A stretch of DNA of 9,955 nucleotides from Chloroflexota bacterium (lineage in GTDB: Bacteria; Chloroflexota; Dehalococcoidia; SAR202; UBA11138), in assembly GCA_022566975.1 (NCBI GenBank), contig JADFHV010000056.1, positions 1-9,955 on the forward strand, written 5' to 3'. The notes under the pieces were generated by a model. It was not told the origin of the DNA and did not search any database. It saw nothing but the letters and a program-made list of their open reading frames with translations. The position numbers were made by a program, and so were the translations under genes. Every line of letters begins with the position of its first letter. Position 1 is the stretch's first letter. Of the stretch, positions 1 through 5,982 are shown one piece after another.

Positions 1-80
1 CTGGCCTGGAAGTCGGGGAACACCACCCGGTCGCTGCAGTCACTGGCCTCCTGTCGGTCGAACACTAGCCGCAGGGGCAC
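1..80 (-). CDS. Cupredoxin-domain fragment, runs off left edge (possibly a remnant)
   Basis: Reading leftwards from a GTG at 80-78, the frame gives VPLRLVFDRQEASDC followed by SDRVVFPDFQA and then leaves the window. From memory of the family, this resembles the first strands of the cupredoxin domain found in small copper proteins and at the ends of some copper-transporting P-type ATPases: an R-L-x-F strand, an acidic stretch with a conserved Cys, then a VVFPDF strand. The copper ligands of such domains lie further downstream and are outside the window. The start is doubtful. The frame is open only back to a stop at 114-116, the GTG sits inside the first strand, and I see no Shine-Dalgarno in front of it. 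It may be a 5'-truncated remnant or a gene with an upstream frameshift. The family call rests on about 24 residues. Confidence 0.42.
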   Translation of the reverse strand, partial: MPLRLVFDRQEASDCSDRVVFPDFQA

Positions 81-206
81 ACTTTTGGATGATCCGAAGA
101 TCAGCCAAAAGGACTACCGAAAAAGCCCTTTTCGCGGGAACATCCTTCCTTTCTCCTTCGTCTTGAATTATAGGACCGGTTCCAGATTACAACATTCAGA
201 AGGACG

Positions 207-213
207 AAAGGAG
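207..213 (+). promoter_or_regulatory. Ribosome binding site that fixes the start at 223
   Basis: AAAGGAG lies 9 bases upstream of the ATG at 223. The same frame is open from the window's left edge, so a longer protein is formally possible. This site, and the signal peptide that begins exactly at 223, select the internal ATG. Confidence 0.7.
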
Positions 214-222
214 AATAGGACA

Positions 223-450
223 ATGAAGAAATGGTTTATACCCCTAATTAGCCTGACCCTGGCCCTGGCGATCACCGGCTCCGTTGCAGGGTTCGCCCTG
301 ACCAACGGAGAGTCAGGAGCAGCAGACCAGGACCCGACCGGCACTATCGTCGTGAAAAATGGCCGACATAAGCTTATCGACGAGCAGGTCGTTTACGATC
401 TGGCCCAGAAGACCGCCGAACGCCTCTTAGAGCGGGCAAAGGCTCGCTAG
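223..450 (+). CDS. Small exported or membrane-anchored protein, 75 aa, unknown function
   Basis: I do not recognise a family. The product opens with MKKWFIPLISLTLALAITGS, a textbook signal sequence: two lysines, a hydrophobic core to about residue 25, then small residues (SVAGFA). This predicts export, or anchoring by a single N-terminal helix; there is no lipobox cysteine. Residues about 30-45 are a polar linker (GESGAADQDPTG). Residues about 46-75 are charged and look helical after a short TIVVKNGRHKL segment, ending in LAQKTAERLLERAKAR. It has no cysteine and no recognisable catalytic motif. The ATG at 223 is chosen over an upstream in-frame start at 85 because of the good ribosome site and the signal peptide. 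It is divergent from the cupredoxin fragment on its left and points toward the reductase on its right. A real gene is likely; its role is open. Confidence 0.68.
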   Translation: MKKWFIPLISLTLALAITGSVAGFALTNGESGAADQDPTGTIVVKNGRHKLIDEQVVYDLAQKTAERLLERAKAR

Positions 451-473
451 ATCCCTTTGTCGCTAGCCGTTTT
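446..473 (+). terminator. Weak terminator-like hairpin overlapping the stop codon
   Basis: GCTAG (446-450, including the TAG stop) can pair with CTAGC (463-467) across a 12-base loop, and TTTT follows at 470-473. The stem is only 5 bp, so this is a weak candidate for ending transcription of the small exported protein gene. Confidence 0.22.
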
Positions 474-532
474 ATGAGAGAATGTCAGGCCGTTCCACCG
501 CCATTGGGTGGGAGAATAGGACTGTGGCAAAT

Positions 533-538
533 GGAGGT
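533..538 (+). promoter_or_regulatory. Ribosome binding site supporting the GTG start at 545
   Basis: GGAGGT ends 6 bases before the GTG at 545 and is the best Shine-Dalgarno in this leader. A competing GTG at 524 is preceded by GGAG (511-514) at 9 bases, and an ATG at 482 has no good site. Confidence 0.6.
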
Positions 539-544
539 CAGACC

Positions 545-1528
545 GTGGAGCAGAGGCCCTTGGGACGGACGGGGCGCACCATCAGCGTCATAGGACTGGG
601 CTGCGTCACCTTCGGGAGCGAGATCGACGAGGAGGCATCCTACCGGGTAATGGACTACGCGCTGGAGAAGGGGATTACCTTCTTCGACACCGCCGAGTCA
701 TACGGCGGCGGGCAGCGCCGGCTGAGGCGGAAGGAGGCTCTCGGCATCGACGACGTGCGCGAGGTCAGCGGCGAGATGTACTCGTCCGAGCGCATAGTCG
801 GCGACTGGATGCGCACGAGAGGCTGCCGCGACGAGATCACGCTGTGCACCAAGGTCAGCACGGGCGGCAGTCCCGAGAACATCGCCAAGGCGTTGAGCGC
901 CAGTCTGGAGCGGCTGCGAACGGACCACGTGGACATCTACAAGATGCACTCCCCGGACACCTCCACGCCCGTCGCCGAGACGCTGTCCGCGTTGACCGCG
1001 GAGGTGGAGGCGGGCCGTGTCGGCGCCATCGGAGGCAGTAACTACTCAGCCGCACAGCTCCGGGAAGCGCTGGACGCCAGCGCGTCGGCCGGCTCCCAGC
1101 GCTTCGAGGTGCTCCAGCCAGCCTACAGTCTAGTGAGGCCCGAGGCCGAGGAGAAGGTCTTTCGTCTATGCCGAGCGGAGGCAATCGCGGTGACCCCGTA
1201 CAGCCCACTGGCGGCGGGGTTCCTCACCGGCAAGTACACTCCAGACCGGTCGGACATACCCTACGGCACACGCCTTCACATGTCGCCGTTTCACGCGGAC
1301 ATGTACTTCACCGACCGGAATTTCCGAATAGTCGACCGGCTGCGTGCAAAGGCGGCCGAGCTGGGCGTCCCTATGGTCCGTCTCGCGATGGCCTGGGCGA
1401 TGACCCACGCCGATGTGACGTCCACCCTTATCGGGGCCCGAACGACGGACCACATCGACAACGCGTTGCAGGCGTGGAAAGAAGGGCTGGACCTGGAGCT
1501 GCGCGTCGAGATGTCGGCCTGGGATTGA
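545..1528 (+). CDS. Aldo/keto reductase (NADPH-dependent oxidoreductase)
   Basis: 327 residues from GTG 545, normal for the family. It should be a cytosolic TIM-barrel enzyme reducing an aldehyde or ketone with NAD(P)H. The AKR tetrad is visible: D48 and Y53 in FFDTAESYGGG, K103 in TLCTKVS, and H135 in YKMHSPD. Other family marks are the first-strand loop VIGLGCVTFG, the IGGSNYSAAQL segment after strand 6, YSPLAAGFLTGKY, and the C-terminal cofactor-binding stretch TLIGARTTDHIDNAL. The Y53-K103 gap is about 20 residues longer than in typical members. The insert, around QRRLRRKEALGIDDVRE, is rich in Arg and acidic residues. The start at 545 gives the usual opening (EQRPLGRTG) and has the best ribosome site; 524 and 482 are in-frame alternatives. 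Substrate unknown. It is probably transcribed separately from the aminotransferase, since a 500-base gap with stem-loops lies between them. Confidence 0.93.
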   Translation: MEQRPLGRTGRTISVIGLGCVTFGSEIDEEASYRVMDYALEKGITFFDTAESYGGGQRRLRRKEALGIDDVREVSGEMYSSERIVGDWMRTRGCRDEITLCTKVSTGGSPENIAKALSASLERLRTDHVDIYKMHSPDTSTPVAETLSALTAEVEAGRVGAIGGSNYSAAQLREALDASASAGSQRFEVLQPAYSLVRPEAEEKVFRLCRAEAIAVTPYSPLAAGFLTGKYTPDRSDIPYGTRLHMSPFHADMYFTDRNFRIVDRLRAKAAELGVPMVRLAMAWAMTHADVTSTLIGARTTDHIDNALQAWKEGLDLELRVEMSAWD

Positions 1529-2027
1529 GGCCAGCAGACGTTCATGGCCGATTACATCGCGCGGAAGGATGCAATAGCTTCATCACAGGTCGCCACAGTC
1601 GTCAGCCACTATGGCGACGTGTAACGCCCAGGTAAGGTCCAGTGGCTACGCTTGGAGTCCGGTCGTCGCGGCTAGCCCAATTGCCGGTCACCGAGAGGTG
1701 GGTGTGCGCTGCTGACCGGACGAGGGCGACAGAGGACAGGTGCCTCGTCCGGACAGTCCCCGAGTGAGTGATGCGGCGTCAGGGTGGAGGTGAAGGGGTC
1801 GTCGGGGTTTGGGACGACGAGGAGCGAGATACCGCTACAGCCTGGAAAGCCTGGTCCCTTGACACAGACAGGGATCGGGACAATAATCGCCACCAGGCTA
1901 ATAATGTGCGGGCACCAGTTTGGCCGGGCCGGTACGACCGTCCGCAGCCCACGGTACCTTCTCCGGACTAGTCGCCGCTGGTGGAGCGCACGAACGCTCG
2001 GGCCTGTCAGGAAATCGAAACGCTGCT
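1529..2027 (+). other. Gene-free stretch of about 500 bases
   Basis: No convincing coding region on either strand: the open frames here are short, lack ribosome sites and match no family I recognise. No tRNA-like cloverleaf or T-loop was seen. The recognisable structure is the pair of overlapping stems at 1684-1752. The first 96 bases after the reductase stop stay open in the reductase's own frame (to a TAA at 1622-1624), but that length is not beyond chance. The promoter of the aminotransferase should lie in the last part of this stretch; I could not identify convincing -35/-10 boxes. Confidence 0.6.
1716..1752 (+). repeat. Perfect 10-bp inverted repeat (stem-loop)
   Basis: CCGGACGAGG (1716-1725) and CCTCGTCCGG (1743-1752) are exact reverse complements separated by 17 bases, giving a strong GC-rich hairpin. 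No T-run follows, so it is not a standard intrinsic terminator. It could be a Rho-independent-like stop without U-tract, an mRNA-stabilising hairpin, or an operator. Its left arm overlaps the right arm of another 7-bp inverted repeat (CCGGTCA 1684-1690 with TGACCGG 1713-1719), so only one of the two stems can form at a time. Confidence 0.5.
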
Positions 2028-3365
2028 ATGGTAAGGGGAATGGTCAAATACCCGGTCCAGCGTGAGATCGACCGCTATGTAGCCAGGACCCCCAAGTCCA
2101 AACGGTTACACGAGGAGGCTTCACGCTACCTTCCCGGTGGCATCTCCAGGGCAGCCCATTACTTCGATCCGCATCCGATCTACGCAGACCACGGGCAGGG
2201 CCACTACGTCTACGACGTCGACGGCAACCGGTACCTGGACTTCGGCAACAACGCCACCAGCCTGATACTGGGCCACGCTCACCCGGACGTCGTTGAGGCC
2301 ATGCAGCGTGCAGTGGACCGGGGCTACTCTTTCAGCAACCCGGTTGAGGCCCAGATACGGCTGGCCAAGCTCTTGTGCGACCGCATCCCATCGATGGACA
2401 CGGTCCGTTTCACCAACTCCGGTACCGAGGCGACGCTCAACACCATCCGTGCGGCCCGCGCCTTCACTGGGAAGCACAAGATCGCAAAGTTCGAGGGGGC
2501 GTATCTGGGCTCTCACGAGTACGCCTCCGTAAGCTTCCGGATTCCCCCGGATCAGCTCAATCCTGACGGGCCCACGGTCATCCACGACATGCCCGGACAG
2601 CCTCCAAGCCTCCTCGAGGATGTCATCGTGCTGCGCTACAACAACCTGGAGGAGTGCGAGCGCATCATCAGGGGGAACAAAGACGACCTCTCCTGCGTCA
2701 TCATGGAGCCGGTGGCGTCGGTCCTGGGCCATACTCCGGGCAAGCCTGAGTTTCTGAGGGGAATCCGCGAGCTGACCCGGGAGCTGGGCATTATCCTTAT
2801 CTTCGACGAGGTGCAGAGCGCCCGGATAGCGCCCGGCGGAGCCCAGGAGCTGCTGGGAGTCGTCCCGGACATGACGGCGCTTGGCAAGACGGTCGGGGGC
2901 GGCACACCGGCGGGCGCCTTCGGCGGCAGAGAGGACATCATGGCCCTCTTCGACCCTACGGGCGGCGCACCGACCGTGCTCCACGCCGGGACCTTCAACG
3001 CCAACCCGGTCACGATGGCCGCCGGAGAGGCGACTCTGAGCCGCCTGACTCCACCGGTGTACGAACGGCTGGCCCAGATGGGCGAGTCGCTGCGAGGCAA
3101 GCTGCGGGCCGTCCTGGACGAATTCGAGATTCCCAATCAGGTCACCGGCATAGCGTCGCTTTTCGGTCTTCACTTCACGGCTAATGAGATCACCGATCAC
3201 CGCTCGTCGCTGAACAGTGACGGCGAGCTGCGAAGAGGGCTCACGGTCGGACTAATGAACGAAGGCGTGTTCCTCGGCAGCTCGATGAACGTGCTCACCG
3301 GCGACGCCGAGGTCGACACCCTGGTAGACGCGGTCCGCCGCGTCATCCAGAGGCTGCGGTCGTAG
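2028..3365 (+). CDS. Class III PLP-dependent aminotransferase (glutamate-1-semialdehyde-aminomutase-like)
   Basis: 445 residues from ATG 2028. A cytosolic fold-type I PLP enzyme. In order: the N-terminal segment YLPGGISRAAHYFDPHP; YVYDVDGNRYLDFGNNAT with LGHAHPDVVEAM; the PLP-phosphate loop FTNSGTEATLNTIRAARAFT; VIMEPVASVLG; LIFDEVQ with D260, which contacts the pyridine nitrogen; TALGKTVGGG with the Schiff-base lysine K287; and the late threonine region HAGTFNANPVTMAAGEATL. Motif order and length match the HemL-like branch. However, FEGAYLGSHE replaces the usual FEG-x-YHGH stretch, and no haem genes are nearby, so I do not call it hemL; a catabolic or omega-type aminotransferase is as likely. 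The frame is open upstream to 1920, but the extra N-terminal residues look unrelated to the family. ATG 2040 is a second possible start, and neither start has an ideal ribosome site. It leads the run of co-directional genes to 5872. Confidence 0.92.
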   Translation: MVRGMVKYPVQREIDRYVARTPKSKRLHEEASRYLPGGISRAAHYFDPHPIYADHGQGHYVYDVDGNRYLDFGNNATSLILGHAHPDVVEAMQRAVDRGYSFSNPVEAQIRLAKLLCDRIPSMDTVRFTNSGTEATLNTIRAARAFTGKHKIAKFEGAYLGSHEYASVSFRIPPDQLNPDGPTVIHDMPGQPPSLLEDVIVLRYNNLEECERIIRGNKDDLSCVIMEPVASVLGHTPGKPEFLRGIRELTRELGIILIFDEVQSARIAPGGAQELLGVVPDMTALGKTVGGGTPAGAFGGREDIMALFDPTGGAPTVLHAGTFNANPVTMAAGEATLSRLTPPVYERLAQMGESLRGKLRAVLDEFEIPNQVTGIASLFGLHFTANEITDHRSSLNSDGELRRGLTVGLMNEGVFLGSSMNVLTGDAEVDTLVDAVRRVIQRLRS

Positions 3366-3375
3366 AGGGCGACAC

Positions 3376-3473
3376 ATGGGAGAGCTCGACGGCAAGGTCG
3401 CGATCGTGACGGGCGCTCCCGGGCCCACGGACAGTCCATCAACATGAACGGCGGCCAATTCATAGTACATTAG
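3376..3473 (+). pseudogene. Short-chain dehydrogenase/reductase remnant with core deleted
   Basis: ATG 3376 begins MGELDGKVAIVTGAP, the standard SDR N-terminus: a short leader, the first Rossmann strand and the start of the TGxxxGxG cofactor loop. In a different frame, within a few bases, the sequence reads AHGQSINMNGGQFIVH and stops at TAG 3471-3473. GQSINxxGG is the standard C-terminal end of classical SDRs. So about 14 codons of the front and 15 of the back survive. Everything between is gone, including the YxxxK active site, roughly 220 codons by comparison with a typical 250-residue SDR. The junction lies near 3415-3425, and the start frame hits TGA at 3445-3447. The ATG is 10 bases after the aminotransferase stop, so the intact gene would have been the second gene of this operon. 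The join could also be an assembly collapse. Identification is from well-known motifs and is firm for both ends. Confidence 0.85.
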
Positions 3474-3510
3474 GGCACGCCCACTTCACCCGTCCCACGG
3501 AGGAGCGCTT

Positions 3511-4731
3511 ATGATCTACGACGGGCACGCATACAGCTTTCCGGACCTGAGAGGAAACGGAGGCTGGACCGACCGCGACGAGTATATGCGTCATCTGCAG
3601 CTCGCCGTGGCCGTCCACTTCCAGCCAGCCTTTCGCGCGAAAGACCGCTCCCCGGCAGACAGCAGCGGGCTCGCGGATCTCTCGCGCGGCTGGGGCTTCG
3701 ACACCCTAAAAGAGTGCCAGTTCCGGCCCGCCGGTCACGGCCGATTTGAATGGACGGCGGACGGCGAGGTCTACTACAAGCAGATGCTGTCCCCAGGACT
3801 CGCGGAGATGACCTTCACACCTGAGATGCTTATAGCCCAAATGGACTTCGCCGGCGTCCAGCGGGCCTTGCTTCATCGGACTGCCTATCTGGGGGTCGGT
3901 AACGGCTATATCGCAGACTGCGTCAAGCGCTTCCCGGAGCGGCTTCAGGGGCTGGCGTACGTCGAGGAGTGGCTGGTCCAGACAGACCCTGACGAGGCCA
4001 TTGCCCGGCTAATGAGAGGAATAGACGAGTTCGAGCTTCACGGTCTCCAGTTCCATCCCCACAACCTCGACCTGTACGGGCAGATGGACGCCTGGGACTC
4101 CGAGGGCTTCCGTCCGTTCTGGAACGCAGTGGCCGGCCTGAATATTCCCGTCTTCTTCACCCTCGTAGGGCGGGCGGGCCGGCTGGCCGATACCCTGAAC
4201 GGTGGGTCGCCGGAGGCAGTGCAGGGCTACCTGGAGGAGCTGCGGACACTTGGACGGTGGATGGAGCGATATCCCGATGTCACGGTGGTGGTGACCCACG
4301 GGTTAAGCTGGCGGCTGTTCGCGACCCAAGACGGGATCGACCTGCCCGAGTCGGTCTTCGAGGCGGCGCCTGTCGGCAACCCCAACTTTCACGTTCAGGT
4401 GCAGTTTCCCAACTTCTTTGGTCGACAATGGGAGTACCCTACCCCGCAGGTACGGCCGGCGTTCGAGATGCTGGTCAAGCGACTGGGTGCGGACCGGCTG
4501 ATCTGGGGCACCGACCTTCCCTTCTTGCTGCGCCACTACACGTATCGCCAGTCGCTGGACTACATCCGGCTCTACTATGACTTTCTAGGCCCGCAGAAGC
4601 TGCCGCCGATCAAGCACGGGGACATGCTGCGGGCACGGCCGCGCTACGAGGGGTCCCACGACCTCCCGGACGAGATGGCCCTCATACTTGGCGGGAACAT
4701 GGCCCGAATCATGAAGGTCGACGAGGAGTGA
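3511..4731 (+). CDS. Amidohydrolase, Amidohydro_2-like metal-dependent hydrolase or decarboxylase (paralog 1)
   Basis: 406 residues, preceded by GGAGGAG (3499-3505) 5 bases before the ATG. It should be a cytosolic TIM barrel of the ACMSD/Amidohydro_2 group, which hydrolyse or decarboxylate small acids or amides using one metal. Compared with that group: the strand-1 motif is MIYDGHAY, with H6 present but Y8 where the second His of D-x-H-x-H would be; H184 in LQFHPHN after strand 5; H263 in VVVTHG; D335 in IWGTDLPF. Residues 9-90 form an N-terminal extension before the barrel resumes at about 105 (EMLIAQMDFAGVQRALLH). The C-terminal end ILGGNMARIMK is the usual closing motif. A 24-residue stretch around LPPIKHGDMLRARPRYEG is absent from its neighbour. 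No signal peptide. It lies 7 bases before paralog 2 and is surely co-transcribed with it. Exact substrate unknown. Confidence 0.9.
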   Translation: MIYDGHAYSFPDLRGNGGWTDRDEYMRHLQLAVAVHFQPAFRAKDRSPADSSGLADLSRGWGFDTLKECQFRPAGHGRFEWTADGEVYYKQMLSPGLAEMTFTPEMLIAQMDFAGVQRALLHRTAYLGVGNGYIADCVKRFPERLQGLAYVEEWLVQTDPDEAIARLMRGIDEFELHGLQFHPHNLDLYGQMDAWDSEGFRPFWNAVAGLNIPVFFTLVGRAGRLADTLNGGSPEAVQGYLEELRTLGRWMERYPDVTVVVTHGLSWRLFATQDGIDLPESVFEAAPVGNPNFHVQVQFPNFFGRQWEYPTPQVRPAFEMLVKRLGADRLIWGTDLPFLLRHYTYRQSLDYIRLYYDFLGPQKLPPIKHGDMLRARPRYEGSHDLPDEMALILGGNMARIMKVDEE

Positions 4732-4738
4732 GTACGAG

Positions 4739-5872
4739 ATGATCTACGAGGGGCACGCCTACTGCGTTCCGGACCAGAGGGGCAGGATGGGGTTCGAGAC
4801 CCGGGAGGAGTTCATGCGCCATCTACAGAACGGGATGGCGGTGAATTTCGAGCCCGTCTGGCGTGCGCGTGATGGAGCGCGCGGAGATGGCAGCGCCATG
4901 TGGGACCCGACGGCTGGTAGCGGCTTCGACGCTCTCAAAGAATGCGAGTTCAGGCCCGGCGGCCACGGGCGCTACGAATGGATAGAAAACGGCGAGATTC
5001 ACGTGCGGCAGGTGATGCCGCCTACCAACGTCGTCAACGGCTTCTCGGCGGAGCAGCTGGTGGCGGAGATGGACCATGCGGGAATCGACTGGGCCCTGGT
5101 CCACAGGAGTCCCTACCTGGGTATAGGGAACAGCTTCGTGGCCGATTGCGTCAGGCGGTTTCCCGACCGACTCCACGCCCTGGCCCACGTGGAGGAATGG
5201 CTGGTGAAGCCGGAGATGGACAGGTGTATCGCCAAGCTGGAGCATGCCATCCGGGAACTGGGCCTTCACGGGCTCCAGTGGCTGGGTCACTCCCGTTTCT
5301 CGTACGGCCAGAGCGACCACTGGGACGACCCTATCTTCCGCCCGTGGTGGGATGCCGTAGCCAGTCTGAATATCCCGGTCTTCTTCACCGGACTCGGAAT
5401 CCCCAAAGAGATGGGGGCGACAAAAAATCCACTCGAACACTATCAGAAGGAGTTGAGAAGCCTTGGAAACTGGATGGAGAGGTATCCCGACGTCACGGTC
5501 ATGTTGACTCACGGCTTCAATTTCCGCGGCTTCATGGAGGACGATAGACTCGAGCTGCCCGAAGGGGTGTTTGAGGCGGCCCCCATCGACAATCCCAACT
5601 TCAACGTGCAGGCTCTCTTCGTAAACAGCTTCGGCGGCGACTGGGACTACCCGATGCCGCAGATCCGCCCTGCCCTGTTGCAGATGGTGGAGCGGATGGG
5701 TGCCGACCATGTGGCGTGGAGCACGGACATACCGCAGAACCTGCGGCACTACACCTATCTCCAGTGCATTGACTCGATCCGAGTCAACTGCAACGATATC
5801 CTCAGCGAGTCGGACATCGACTTCATACTGGGCGGTACAATGGCCCGCATCATGAAGATGGACGAGTCGTAG
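4739..5872 (+). CDS. Amidohydrolase, Amidohydro_2-like metal-dependent hydrolase or decarboxylase (paralog 2)
   Basis: 377 residues, a clear tandem paralog of the preceding gene along its whole length, with shared segments such as FRPGGHGRYEW, ADCVRRFPDRL, NIPVFFTGLG, NWMERYPDVTV, EAAPIDNPNFNVQ and LRHYTY. The same ligand set is visible: H6 then Y8 in MIYEGHAY, H184 in LQWLGHS, H258 in MLTHGF, and D330 in AWSTDIP. The His-to-Tyr change at the second strand-1 ligand is therefore shared by both copies and is not a single mutation. GAGGAG (4723-4728), lying across the end of the upstream gene, is 10 bases before the ATG and serves as its ribosome site, so translation is probably coupled. Its C-terminus is 24 residues shorter than paralog 1 in the loop before ILGGTMARIMK. 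The two may form a heteromer or act on related substrates; this cannot be decided here. Confidence 0.9.
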   Translation: MIYEGHAYCVPDQRGRMGFETREEFMRHLQNGMAVNFEPVWRARDGARGDGSAMWDPTAGSGFDALKECEFRPGGHGRYEWIENGEIHVRQVMPPTNVVNGFSAEQLVAEMDHAGIDWALVHRSPYLGIGNSFVADCVRRFPDRLHALAHVEEWLVKPEMDRCIAKLEHAIRELGLHGLQWLGHSRFSYGQSDHWDDPIFRPWWDAVASLNIPVFFTGLGIPKEMGATKNPLEHYQKELRSLGNWMERYPDVTVMLTHGFNFRGFMEDDRLELPEGVFEAAPIDNPNFNVQALFVNSFGGDWDYPMPQIRPALLQMVERMGADHVAWSTDIPQNLRHYTYLQCIDSIRVNCNDILSESDIDFILGGTMARIMKMDES

Positions 5873-5982
5873 AGTCCAGCTGTCCACTCGTATTTTCGGC
5901 CCGAAGGTCCCCCTCGCTAGTTGCCTCGGAGGCGCCCGAAGTTGGGAGTTCCGGTCGAAGCCGCAGAGCTGTCCTCGCGTAA

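Noticed and set aside
164..192. Possible promoter (TTGAAT followed by TTACAA-like box) before the small exported protein
   Set aside because: The -35 resembles consensus, but the -10 matches poorly. Promoter consensus for this organism is unknown.
1529..1624. In-frame continuation of the reductase past its TGA, including MADYIARKDAIASSQV and ending at TAA
   Set aside because: Thirty-one open codons after a stop are expected by chance fairly often. There is no ribosome site, and the reductase already has a full-length C-terminus.
1672..1893. 73-codon minus-strand ORF in the long gap
   Set aside because: No ribosome site, Pro-rich unstructured product, no recognisable motif.
1920..2027. Longer N-terminus for the aminotransferase starting at ATG 1920
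   Set aside because: The extra 36 residues are Gly/Ala/Arg-rich and unlike any family N-terminus. The conserved sequence starts after 2040.
2121..3200. Long open frame on the minus strand opposite the aminotransferase
   Set aside because: Antisense shadow of a well-supported coding region.
5895..5905. TTCGGCCCGAA near-palindrome after amidohydrolase paralog 2
   Set aside because: The loop would be one base, so no hairpin can form, and no T-run follows.
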